A program made the translations under genes and the position numbers. The notes beneath the pieces are model-generated. The model worked only from the letters and a program-made list of their open reading frames with translations. It was not told where the DNA came from and ran no database searches. Below are positions 46,871 to 61,800 of a DNA stretch of 64,000 nt, piece by piece. The stretch's first letter is position 1. Each line of letters starts with the position of its first letter. Source of the DNA: Siphonodentalium dalli (lineage: Eukaryota; Mollusca; Scaphopoda; Gadilida; Siphonodentaliidae); contig CP136063.1 of NCBI GenBank assembly GCA_032622095.1, positions 280,605,426-280,669,425 of the forward strand, read 5' to 3'.

Positions 46871-49800
46871 CAGGAACAATTAATGTTCAGATTACGAGGC
46901 AGATAAAACAGGAACAATTAATGTTCAGATTACCAGGCAGATAAAACAGAAACAATAATTAATGTTCAGATTACCAGGCAGATAAAACAGGAACAATTAA
47001 TGTTCAGATTACCAGGCAGATAAAACAGGAACAATAATTAATGTTCAGATTACCAGGCAGATAAAACAGGAATAATTAATGTTCAGATTACCAGGCAGAT
47101 AAAACAGGAACAATAATTAATGTTCAGATTATCAGGCAGATAAAACAGGTACAATAATTAATGTTCAGATTATCAGGCAGATAAAACAGGAACAATTAAT
47201 GTTCAGATTACCAGGCAGATAAAACAGGAACAATTAATGTTCAGATTACCAGGCAGATAAAACAGGAACAATTAATGTTCAGATTACCAGGCAGATAAAA
47301 CAGGAACAATAATTAATGTTCAGATTACCAGGCAGATAAAACAGGAACAATAATTAATGTTCAGATTACCAGGCAGATAAAACAGGAACAATAATTAATG
47401 TTCAGATTACCAGGCAGATAAAACAGGAACAATTAATGTTCAGATTACCAGGGAGATAAAACAGGAACAAGTAATGTTCAGATTACCAGGCAGATAAAAC
47501 AGGAACAATAATTAATGTTCAGATTACCAAGCAGATACAACAGGAACAATTAATGTTCAGATTACGAGGCAGATAAAACAGGAACAATAATTAATATTCA
47601 GATAACCAGGCAGATAAAACAGGAACAATTAATGTTCAGATTACCAGGCAGATAAAACAGGAACAATAATTAATGTTCAGATTACCAGGCAGATAAAACA
47701 GGAACAATTAATGTTCAGATTACGAGGCAGATAAAACAGGTACAATTAATGTTCAGATTACCAGGCAGATAAAACAGGAACAATTAATGTTCAGATTACC
47801 AGGCAGATAAAACAGGAACAATAATTAATGTTCAGATAACCAGGCAGATAAAACAGGAACAATTAATGTTCAGATTACCAGGCAGATAAAACAGGAACAA
47901 TAATTATTGTTCAGATTACCAGGCAGATAAAACAGTAACAATAATTAATGTTCAGATTACCAGGCAGATAAAACAGGAACAATAATTAATGTTCAGATTA
48001 CGAGGCAGATAAAACAGGAACAATTAATGTTCAGATTACCAGGCAGATAAAACAGGAACAATTAATGTTCAGATTACCAGGCAGATAAAACAGGAACAAT
48101 AATTAATGTTCAGATTACCAGGAAGATAAAACAGGAACAATAGTTAATGTTCAGATTACCAGGCAGATAAAACAAGAACAATTAATGTTCAGATTACCAG
48201 GCAGATAAAACAGGAACAATTAATGTTCAGATTACCAGGCAGATAAAACAGGAATAATTAATGTTCAGATTACCAGGCAGATAAAACAGGAACAATAATT
48301 AATGATCAGATTACCAGGCAGATAAAACAGGAACAATTAATGTTCAGATTACGTGGCAGATAAAACAGGAACAATTAATGTTCAGATTACCAGGCAGATA
48401 AAACAGGAACAATTAATGTTCAGATTACGAGGCAGATAAAACAGGAACAATTAATGTTCAGATTACCAGGCAGATAAAACAGGAACAATTAATGTTCAGA
48501 TTACCAGGCAGATAAAACAGGAACAATAATTATTGTTCAGAGTACCAGGCAGATAAAACAGGAACAATAATTAATGTTCAGATAACCAGGCAGATAAAAC
48601 AGGAATAATTAATGTTCAGATTACCAGGCAGATAAAACAGGAACAATAATTAATGTTCAGATTACCAGGCAGATAAAACAGGAATAATTAATGTTCAGAT
48701 TACCAGGCAGATAAAACAGGAACAATAATTAATGTTCAGATTACCAGGCAGATAAAACAGGAACAATAATTAATGTTCAGATTACCAGGCAGATAAAACA
48801 GGAACAATAATTAATGTTCAGATAACCAGGCAGATAAAACAGGAACAATAATTAATGTTCAGATTACCAGGCAGTATTAAAACAGGAACAATAATTAATG
48901 TTCAGATTACCAGGCAGATAAAACAGGAACAATTAATGTTCAGATTACCACGCAGATAAAACAGGAACAATAATTTATGTTTAGATTACCAGGCAGATAA
49001 AACAGGAACAATAATTAATGTTCAGATTATCAGGCAGATAAAACAGGAACAATAATTAATGTTCAGATTATCAGGCAGATAAAACAGGAACAATTAATGT
49101 TCAGATTACCAGGCAGATAAAACAGGAACAATTAATGTTCAGATTACCAGGCAGATAAAACAGGAACAATTAATGTTCAGATTACCAGGCAGATAAAACA
49201 GGAACAATAATTAATGTTCAGATTACCAGGCAGATAAAACAGGAACAATAATTAATGTTCAGATTACCAGGCAGATAAAACAGGAACAATTAATGTTCAG
49301 ATTACCAGGGAGATAAAACAGGAACAAGTAATGTTCAGATTACCAAGCAGATAAAACAGGAACAATTAATGTTCAGATTACGAGGCAGATAAAACAGGAA
49401 CAATAATTAATATTCAGATAACCAGGCAGATAAAACAGGAACAATTAATGTTCAGATTACCAGGCAGATAAAACAGGAACAATAATTAATGTTCAGATTA
49501 CCAGGCAGATAAAACAGGAACAATTAATGTTCAGATTACGAGGCAGATAAAACAGGAACAATTAATGTTCAGATTACCAGGCAGATAAAACAGGAACATT
49601 TAATGTTCAGATTACCAGGCAGATAAAACAGGAACAATAATTAATGTTCAGATAACCAGGCAGATAAAACAGGAACAATTAATGTTCAGATTACCAGGCA
49701 GATAAAACAGGAACAATAATTAATGTTCAGATTACCAGGCAGATAAAACAGGAACAATAATTAATGTTCAGATTACCAGGCAGATAAAACAGGAACAATA

Positions 49801-52800
49801 ATTAATGTTCAGATTACGAGGCAGATAAAACAGGAACAATTAATGTTCAGATTACCAGGCAGATAAAACAGGAACAATTAATGTTCAGATTACCAGGCAG
49901 ATAAAACAGGAACAATAATTAATGTTCAGATTACCAGGAAGATAAAACAGGAACAATAATTAATGTTCAGATTACCAGGCAGATAAAACAGGAACAATAA
50001 TTAATGTTCAGATTACCAGGCAGATAAAACAGGAACAATTAATGTTCAGATTACCAGGCAGATAAAACAGGAACAATTAATGTTCAGATTACCAGGCAGA
50101 TAAAACAGGAATAATTAATGTTCAGATTACCAGGCAGATAAAACCGTAACAATAATTAATGATCAGATTACCAGGCAGATAAAACATGAACAATTAATGT
50201 TCAGATTACGAGGCAGATAAAACAGGAATAATTAATGTTCAGATTACCAGGCAGATAAAACAGGAACAATTAATGTTCAGATTACGAGGCAGATAAAACA
50301 GGAACAATTAATGTTCAGATTACCAGGCAGATAAAACAGGAACAATTAATGTTCAGATTACCAGGCAGATAAAACAGGAACAATAATTATTGTTCAGATT
50401 ACCAGGCAGATAAAACAGGAACAATAATTAATGTTCAGATAACCAGGCAGATAAAACAGGAATAATTAATGTTCAGATTACCAGGCAGATAAAACAGGAA
50501 CAATAATTAATGTGCAGATTACCAGGCAGATAAAACAGGAATAATTAATGTTCAGATTACCAGGCAGATAAAACAGGAACAATAATTAATGTTCAGATTA
50601 CCAGGCAGATAAAACAGGAACAATAATTAATGTTCAGATAACCAGGCAGATAAAACAGGAACAATAATTAATGTTCAGATTACCAGGCAGTATTAAAACA
50701 GGAACAATAATTAATGTTCAGATTACCAGGCAGATAAAACAGTAACCATTAATGTTCAGATTACCACGCAGATAAAACAGGAACAATAATTTATGTTTAG
50801 ATTACCAGGCAGATAAAACAGGAACAATAATTAATGTTCAGATTACCAGGCAGATAAAACAGATTACCAGGCAGATAAAACAGATTACCATGCAGATAAA
50901 ACAGATTGCCAGGCAGATAAAACAGATTACCAGGCAGATAAAACAGGAACAATAATTAATGTTCAGATTACCAGGCAGATAAAACAGATTACCAGGCAGT
51001 TCCTGTCAGATTACGAGGTAGATAAAACAGGAACAATTAATGTTCAGATTACGAGGCAGATAAAACAGGAACAATTAATGTTCAGATTACCAGGCAGATA
51101 AAACAGAAACAATAATTAATGTTCAGATTACCAGGCAGATAAAACAGGAACAATTAATGTTCAGATTACCAGGCAGATAAAACAGGAACAATAATTAATG
51201 TTCAGATTACCAGGCAGATAAAACAGGAATAATTAATGTTCAGATTACCAGGCAGATAAAACAGGAACAATAATTAATATTCAGATTACCAGGCAGATAA
51301 AACAGGAACAATTAATGTTCAGATTACCAGGCAGATAAAACAGGAACAATAATTAATGTTCAGATTACCAGGCAGATAAAACAGGATCAATTAATGTTCA
51401 GATTACCAGGCAGATAAAACAGGAACAACAATTAATGTTCAGATTACGAGGCAGATAAAACCGGAACAATTAATGTTCAGATTACCAGGCAGATAAAACA
51501 GGAATAATTAATGTTCAGATTACGAGGCAGATAAAACAGGAACAATTAATGTTCAGATTACCAGGCAGATAAAACAGGAACAATTAATGTTCAGATTACC
51601 AGGCAGATAAAACAGGAACAAGTAATGTTCAGATTACCAGGCAGATAAAACAGGAACAATAATTAATGTTCAGATTACCAAGCAGATAAAACAGGAACAA
51701 TTAATGTTCAGATTACGAGGCAGATAAAACAGGAACAATTAATGTTCAGATTACCAGGCAGATAAAACAGGAACAATTAATGTTCAGATTACCAGGCAGA
51801 TAAAACAGGAACAATAATTAATGTTCAGATTACCAGGCAGATAAAACAGATTACCAGGCAGATAAAACAGGAACAATAATTAATGTTCAGATTACAAGGC
51901 AGATAAAACAGATTACCAGGCAGTTCCTGTCAGATTACGAGGCAGATAAAACAGGAACAATTAATGTTCAGATTACGAGGCAGATAAAACAGGAACAATT
52001 AATGTTCAGATTACCAGGCAGATAAAACAGAAACAATAATTAATGTTCAGATTACCAGGCAGATAAAACAGGAACAATAATTAATGTTCAGATTACCAGG
52101 CAGATAAAACAGGAACAATAATTAATGTTCAGATTACCAGGCAGATAAAACAGGAACAATAATTAATGTTCAGATAACCAGGCAGATAAAACAGGAACAA
52201 TAATTAATGTTCAGATTACCAGGCAGTATTAAAACAGGAACAATAATTAATGTTCAGATTACCAGGCAGATAAAACAGGAACAATTAATGTTCAGATTAC
52301 CACGCAGATAAAACAGGAACAATAATTTTTGTTTAGATTACCAGGCAGATAAAACAGGAACAATAATTAATGTTCAGATTATCAGGCAGATAAAACAGGA
52401 ACAATAATTAATGTTCAGATTATCAGGCAGATAAAAAAGGAACAATTAATGTTCAGATTACCAGGCAGATAAAACAGGAACAATTAATGTTCAGATTACC
52501 AGGCAGATAAAACAGGAACAATTAATGTTCAGATTACCAGGCAGATAAAACAGGAACAATAATTAATGTTCAGATTACCAGGCAGATAAAACAGGAACAA
52601 TAATTAATGTTCAGATTACCAGGCAGATAAAACAGGAACAATTAATGTTCAGATTACCAGGGAGATAAAACAGGAACAAGTAATGTTCAGATTACCAAGC
52701 AGATAAAACAGGAACAATTAATGTTCAGATTACGAGGCAGATAAAACAGGAACAATAATTAATATTCAGATAACCAGGCAGATAAAACAGGAACAATTAA

Positions 52801-55800
52801 TGTTCAGATTACTAGGCAGATAAAACAGGAACAATAATTAATGTTCAGATTACCAGGCAGATAAAACAGGAACAATTAATGTTCAGATTACGAGGCAGAT
52901 AAAACAGGAACAATTAATGTTCAGATTACCAGGCAGATAAAACAGGAACAATTAATGTTCAGATTACCAGGCAGATAAAACAGGAACAATAATTAATGTT
53001 CAGATAACCAGGCAGATAAAACAGGAACAATTAATGTTCAGATTACCAGGCAGATAAAACAGGAACAATAATTAATGTTCAGATTACCAGGCAGATAAAA
53101 CAGGAACAATAATTAATGTTCAGATTACCAGGCAGATAAAACAGGAACAATAATTAATGTTCAGATTACGAGGCAGATAAAACAGGAACAATTAATGTTC
53201 AGATTACCAGGCAGATAAAACAGGAACAATTAATGTTCAGATTACCAGGCAGATAAAACAGGAACAATAATTAATGTTCAGATTACCAGGAAGATAAAAC
53301 AGGAACAATAATTAATGTTCAGATTACCAGGCAGATAAAACAGGAACAATAATTAATGTTCAGATTACCAGGCAGATAAAACAGGAACAATTAATGTTCA
53401 GATTACCAGGCAGATAAAACAGGAACAATTAATGTTCAGATTACCAGGCAGATAAAACAGGAATAATTAATGTTCAGATTACCAGGCAGATAAAACCGTA
53501 ACAATAATTAATGATCAGATTACCAGGCAGATAAAACATGAACAATTAATGTTCAGATTACGAGGCAGATAAAACAGGAATAATTAATGTTCAGATTACC
53601 AGGCAGATAAAACAGGAACAATTAATGTTCAGATTACGAGGCAGATAAAACAGGAACAATTAATGTTCAGATTACCAGGCAGATAAAACAGGAACAATTA
53701 ATGTTCAGATTACCAGGCAGATAAAACAGGAACAATAATTATTGTTCAGATTACCAGGCAGATAAAACAGGAACAATAATTAATGTTCAGATAACCAGGC
53801 AGATAAAACAGGAATAATTAATGTTCAGATTACCAGGCAGATAAAACAGGAACAATAATTAATGTGCAGATTACCAGGCAGATAAAACAGGAATAATTAA
53901 TGTTCAGATTACCAGGCAGATAAAACAGGAACAATAATTAATGTTCAGATTACCAGGCAGATAAAACAGGAACAATAATTAATGTTCAGATAACCAGGCA
54001 GATAAAACAGGAACAATAATTAATGTTCAGATTACCAGGCAGTATTAAAACAGGAACAATAATTAATGTTCAGATTACCAGGCAGATAAAACAGTAACCA
54101 TTAATGTTCAGATTACCACGCAGATAAAACAGGAACAATAATTTATGTTTAGATTACCAGGCAGATAAAACAGGAACAATAATTAATGTTCAGATTACCA
54201 GGCAGATAAAACAGATTACCAGGCAGATAAAACAGATTACCATGCAGATAAAACAGATTGCCAGGCAGATAAAACAGATTACCAGGCAGATAAAACAGGA
54301 ACAATAATTAATGTTCAGATTACCAGGCAGATAAAACAGATTACCAGGCAGTTCCTGTCAGATTACGAGGTAGATAAAACAGGAACAATTAATGTTCAGA
54401 TTACGAAGCAGATAAAACAGGAACAATTAATGTTCAGATTACCAGGCAGATAAAACAGAAACAATAATTAATGTTCAGATTACCAGGCAGATAAAACAGG
54501 AACAATTAATGTTCAGATTACCAGGCAGATAAAACAGGAACAATAATTAATGTTCAGATTACCAGGCAGATAAAACAGGAATAATTAATGTTCAGATTAC
54601 CAGGCAGATAAAACAGGAACAATAATTAATGTTCAGATTACCAGGCAGATAAAACAGGAACAATTAATGTTCAGATTACCAGGCAGATAAAACAGGAACA
54701 ATAATTAATGTTCAGATTACCAGGCAGATAAAACAGGATCAATTAATGTTCAGATTACCAGGCAGATAAAACAGGAACAATAATTAATGTTCAGATTACC
54801 AGGCAGATAAAACAGGAACAATTAATGTTCAGATTACGAGGCAGATAAAACCGGAACAATTAATGTTCAGATTACCAGGCAGATAAAACAGGAATAATTA
54901 ATGTTCAGATTACGAGGCAGATAAAACAGGAACAATTAATGTTCAGATTACCAGGCAGATAAAACAGGAACAATTAATGTTCAGATTACCAGGCAGATAA
55001 AACAGGAACAAGTAATGTTCAGATTACCAGGCAGATAAAACAGGAACAATAATTAATGTTCAGATTACCAAGCAGATAAAACAGGAACAATTAATGTTCA
55101 GATTACGAGGCAGATAAAACAGGAACAATAATTAATATTCAGATAACCAGGCAGATAAAACAGGAACAATTAATGTTCAGATTACCAGGCAGATAAAACA
55201 GGAACAATAATTAATGTTCAGATTACCAGGCAGATAAAACAGGAACAATTAATGTTCAGATTACGAGGCAGATAAAACAGGAACAATTAATGTTCAGATT
55301 ACCAGGCAGATAAAACAGGAACAATTAATGTTCAGATTACCAGGCAGATAAAACAGGAACAATAATTAATGTTCAGATAACCAGGCAGATAAAACAGGAA
55401 CAATTAATGTTCAGATTACCAGGCAGATAAAACAGGAACAATAATTAATGTTCAGATTACCAGGCAGATAAAACAGGAACAATAATTAATGTTCAGATTA
55501 CCAGGCAGATAAAACAGGAACAATAATTAATGTTCAGATTACGAGGCAGATAAAACAGGAACAATTAATGTTCAGATTACCAGGCAGATAAAACAGGAAC
55601 AATTAATGTTCAGATTACCAGGCAGATAAAACAGGAACAATTAATGTTCAGATTACCAGGAAGATAAAACAGGAACAATAATTAATGTTCAGATTACCAG
55701 GCAGATAAAACAGGAACAATTAATGTTCAGATTACCAGGCAGATAAAACAGGAACAATTAATGTTCAGATTACCAGGCAGATAAAACAGGAATAATTAAT

Positions 55801-58800
55801 GTTCAGATTACCAGGCAGATAAAACAGGAACAATAATTAATGATCAGATTACCAGGCAGATAAAACAGGAACAATTAATGTTCAGATTACGAGGCAGATA
55901 AAACAGGAATAATTAATGTTCAGATCATCAGGCAGATAAAACAGGAACAATTAATGTTCAGATTACGAGGCAGATAAAACAGGAACAATTAATGTTCAGA
56001 TTACCAGGCAGATAAAACAGGAACAATTAATGTTCAGATTACCAGGCAGATAAAACAGGAACAATAATTATTGTTCAGGTTACCAGGCAGATAAAACAGG
56101 AACAATAATTAATGTTCAGATAACCAGGCAGATAAAACAGGAATAATTAATGTTCAGATTACCAGGCAGATAAAACAGGAACAATAATTAATGTTCAGAT
56201 TACCAGGCAGATAAAACAGGAATAATTAATGTTCAGATTACCAGGCAGATAAAACAGGAACAATAATTAATGTTCAGATTACCAGGCAGATAAAACAGGA
56301 ACAATAATTAATGTTCAGATTACCAGGCAGATAAAACAGGAACAATAATTAATGTTCAGATAACCAGGCAGATAAAACAGGAACAATAATTAATGTTCAG
56401 ATTACCAGGCAGTATTAAAACAGGAACAATAATTAATGTTCAGATTACCAGGCAGATAAAACAGGAACAATTAATGTTCAGATTACCACGCAGATAAAAC
56501 AGGAACAATAATTTATGTTTAGATTACCAGGCAGATAAAACAGGAACAATAATTAATGTTCAGATTATCAGGCAGATAAAACAGGAACAATAATTAATGT
56601 TCAGATTATCAGGCAGATAAAAAAGGAACAATTAATGTTCAGATTACCAGGCAGATAAAACAGGAACAATTAATGTTCAGATTACCAGGCAGATAAAACA
56701 GGAACAATTAATGTTCAGATTACCAGGCAGATAAAACAGGAACAATAATTAATGTTCAGATTACCAGGCAGATAAAACAGGAACAATAATTAATGTTCAG
56801 ATTACCAGGCAGATAAAACAGGAACAATTAATGTTCAGATTACCAGGGAGATAAAACAGGAACAAGTAATGTTCAGATTACCAAGCAGATAAAACAGGAA
56901 CAATTAATGTTCAGATTACGAGGCAGATAAAACAGGAACAATAATTAATATTCAGATAACCAGGCAGATAAAACAGGAACAATTAATGTTCAGATTACTA
57001 GGCAGATAAAACAGGAACAATAATTAATGTTCAGATTACCAGGCAGATAAAACAGGAACAATTAATGTTCAGATTACGAGGCAGATAAAACAGGAACAAT
57101 TAATGTTCAGATTACCAGGCAGATAAAACAGGAACAATTAATGTTCAGATTACCAGGCAGATAAAACAGGAACAATAATTAATGTTCAGATAACCAGGCA
57201 GATAAAACAGGAACAATTAATGTTCAGATTACCAGGCAGATAAAACAGGAACAATAATTAATGTTCAGATTACCAGGCAGATAAAACAGGAACAATAATT
57301 AATGTTCAGATTACCAGGCAGATAAAACAGGAACAATAATTAATGTTCAGATTACGAGGCAGATAAAACAGGAACAATTAATGTTCAGATTACCAGGCAG
57401 ATAAAACAGGAACAATTAATGTTCAGATTACCAGGCAGATAAAACAGGAACAATAATTAATGTTCAGATTACCAGGAAGATAAAACAGGAACAATAATTA
57501 ATGTTCAGATTACCAGGCAGATAAAACAGGAACAATAATTAATGTTCAGATTACCAGGCAGATAAAACAGGAACAATTAATGTTCAGATTACCAGGCAGA
57601 TAAAACAGGAACAATTAATGTTCAGATTACCAGGCAGATAAAACAGGAATAATTAATGTTCAGATTACCAGGCAGATAAAACCGTAACAATAATTAATGA
57701 TCAGATTACCAGGCAGATAAAACATGAACAATTAATGTTCAGATTACGAGGCAGATAAAACAGGAATAATTAATGTTCAGATTACCAGGCAGATAAAACA
57801 GGAACAATTAATGTTCAGATTACGAGGCAGATAAAACAGGAACAATTAATGTTCAGATTACCAGGCAGATAAAACAGGAACAATTAATGTTCAGATTACC
57901 AGGCAGATAAAACAGGAACAATAATTATTGTTCAGATTACCAGGCAGATAAAACAGGAACAATAATTAATGTTCAGATAACCAGGCAGATAAAACAGGAA
58001 TAATTAATGTTCAGATTACCAGGCAGATAAAACAGGAACAATAATTAATGTGCAGATTACCAGGCAGATAAAACAGGAATAATTAATGTTCAGATTACCA
58101 GGCAGATAAAACAGGAACAATAATTAATGTTCAGATTACCAGGCAGATAAAACAGGAACAATAATTAATGTTCAGATAACCAGGCAGATAAAACAGGAAC
58201 AATAATTAATGTTCAGATTACCAGGCAGTATTAAAACAGGAACAATAATTAATGTTCAGATTACCAGGCAGATAAAACAGTAACCATTAATGTTCAGATT
58301 ACCACGCAGATAAAACAGGAACAATAATTTATGTTTAGATTACCAGGCAGATAAAACAGGAACAATAATTAATGTTCAGATTACCAGGCAGATAAAACAG
58401 ATTACCAGGCAGATAAAACAGATTACCATGCAGATAAAACAGATTGCCAGGCAGATAAAACAGATTACCAGGCAGATAAAACAGGAACAATAATTAATGT
58501 TCAGATTACCAGGCAGATAAAACAGATTACCAGGCAGTTCCTGTCAGATTACGAGGTAGATAAAACAGGAACAATTAATGTTCAGATTACGAGGCAGATA
58601 AAACAGGAACAATTAATGTTCAGATTACCAGGCAGATAAAACAGAAACAATAATTAATGTTCAGATTACCAGGCAGATAAAACAGGAACAATTAATGTTC
58701 AGATTACCAGGCAGATAAAACAGGAACAATAATTAATGTTCAGATTACCAGGCAGATAAAACAGGAATAATTAATGTTCAGATTACCAGGCAGATAAAAC

Positions 58801-61800
58801 AGGAACAATAATTAATGTTCAGATTACCAGGCAGATAAAACAGGAACAATTAATGTTCAGATTACCAGGCAGATAAAACAGGAACAATAATTAATGTTCA
58901 GATTACCAGGCAGATAAAACAGGATCAATTAATGTTCAGATTACCAGGCAGATAAAACAGGAACAATAATTAATGTTCAGATTACCAGGCAGATAAAACA
59001 GGAACAATTAATGTTCAGATTACGAGGCAGATAAAACCGGAACAATTAATGTTCAGATTACCAGGCAGATAAAACAGGAATAATTAATGTTCAGATTACG
59101 AGGCAGATAAAACAGGAACAATTAATGTTCAGATTACCAGGCAGATAAAACAGGAACAATTAATGTTCAGATTACCAGGCAGATAAAACAGGAACAAGTA
59201 ATGTTCAGATTACCAGGCAGATAAAACAGGAACAATAATTAATGTTCAGATTACCAAGCAGATAAAACAGGAACAATTAATGTTCAGATTACGAGGCAGA
59301 TAAAACAGGAACAATAATTAATATTCAGATAACCAGGCAGATAAAACAGGAACAATTAATGTTCAGATTACCAGGCAGATAAAACAGGAACAATAATTAA
59401 TGTTCAGATTACCAGGCAGATAAAACAGGAACAATTAATGTTCAGATTACGAGGCAGATAAAACAGGAACAATTAATGTTCAGATTACCAGGCAGATAAA
59501 ACAGGAACAATTAATGTTCAGATTACCAGGCAGATAAAACAGGAACAATAATTAATGTTCAGATAACCAGGCAGATAAAACAGGAACAATTAATGTTCAG
59601 ATTACCAGGCAGATAAAACAGGAACAATAATTAATGTTCAGATTACCAGGCAGATAAAACAGGAACAATAATTAATGTTCAGATTACCAGGCAGATAAAA
59701 CAGGAACAATAATTAATGTTCAGATTACGAGGCAGATAAAACAGGAACAATTAATGTTCAGATTACCAGGCAGATAAAACAGGAACAATTAATGTTCAGA
59801 TTACCAGGCAGATAAAACAGGAACAATTAATGTTCAGATTACCAGGAAGATAAAACAGGAACAATAATTAATGTTCAGATTACCAGGCAGATAAAACAGG
59901 AACAATTAATGTTCAGATTACCAGGCAGATAAAACAGGAACAATTAATGTTCAGATTACCAGGCAGATAAAACAGGAATAATTAATGTTCAGATTACCAG
60001 GCAGATAAAACAGGAACAATAATTAATGATCAGATTACCAGGCAGATAAAACAGGAACAATTAATGTTCAGATTACGAGGCAGATAAAACAGGAATAATT
60101 AATGTTCAGATCATCAGGCAGATAAAACAGGAACAATTAATGTTCAGATTACGAGGCAGATAAAACAGGAACAATTAATGTTCAGATTACCAGGCAGATA
60201 AAACAGGAACAATTAATGTTCAGATTACCAGGCAGATAAAACAGGAACAATAATTATTGTTCAGATTACCAGGCAGATAAAACAGGAATAATAATTAATG
60301 TTCAGATAACCAGGCAGATAAAACAGGAATAATTAATGTTCAGATTACCAGGCAGATAAAACAGGAACAATAATTAATGTGCAGATTACCAGGCAGATAA
60401 AACAGGAATAATTAATGTTCAGAATACCAGGCAGATAAAACAGGAACAATAATTAATGTTCAGATTACCAGGCAGATAAAACAGGAACAATAATTAATGT
60501 TCAGATTACCAGGCAGATAAAACAGGAACAATAATTAATGTTCAGATAACCAGGCAGATAAAACAGGAACAATAATTAATGTTCAGATTACCAGGCAGTA
60601 TTAAAACAGGAACAATAATTAATGTTCAGATTACCAGGAAGATAAAACAGGAACCATTAATGTTCAGATTACCACGCAGATAAAACAGGAACAATAATTT
60701 ATGTTTAGATTACCAGGCAGATAAAACAGGAACAATAATTAATGTTCAGATTACCAGGCAGATAAAACAGATTACCAGGCAGATAAAACAGATTACCATG
60801 CAGATAAAACAGATTGCCAGGCAGATAAAACAGATTACCAGGCAGATAAAACAGGAACAATAATTAATGTTCAGATTACCAGGCAGATAAAACAGATTAC
60901 CAGGCAGTTCCTGTCAGATTACGAGGCAGATAAAACAGGAACAATTAATGTTCAGATTACGAGGCAGATAAAACAGGAACAATTAATGTTCAGATTACCA
61001 GGCAGATAAAACAGAAACAATAATTAATGTTCAGATTACCAGGCAGATAAAACAGGAACAATTAATGTTCAGATTACCAGGCAGATAAAACAGGAACAAT
61101 AATTAATGTTCAGATTACCAGGCAGATAAAACAGGAATAATTAATGTTCAGATTATCAGGCAGATAAAACAGAAACAATAATTAATGTTCAGATTACCAG
61201 GCAGATAAAACAGGAACAATTAATGTTCAGATTACCAGGCAGATAAAACAGGAACAATAATTAATGTTCAGATTACCAGGCAGATAAAACAGGATCAATT
61301 AATGTTCAGATTACCAGGCAGATAAAACAGGAACAATTAATGTTCAGATTACCAGGCAGATAAAACAGGAATAATTAATGTTCAGATTACGAGGCAGGTA
61401 AAACAGGAACAATTAATGTTCAGATTACCAGGCAGATAAAACAGGAACAATTAATGTTCAGATTACCAGGCAGATAAAACAGGAACAATAATTATTGTTC
61501 AGATTACCAAGCAGATAAACAGGAACAATAATTAATGTTCAGATAACCAGGCAGATAAAACAGGAATAATTAATGTTCAGATTACCAGGCAGATAAAACA
61601 GGAACAATAATTATTGTTCAGATTACCAGGCAGATAAAACAGGAATAATTAATGTTCAGATTACCAGGCAGATAAAACAGGAACAATTAATGTTCAGATT
61701 ACCAGGCAGATAAAACAGGAACAATAATTAATGTTCAGATTACCAGGCAGATAAAACAGGAACAATAATTAATGTTCAGATTACCAGGCAGATAAAACAG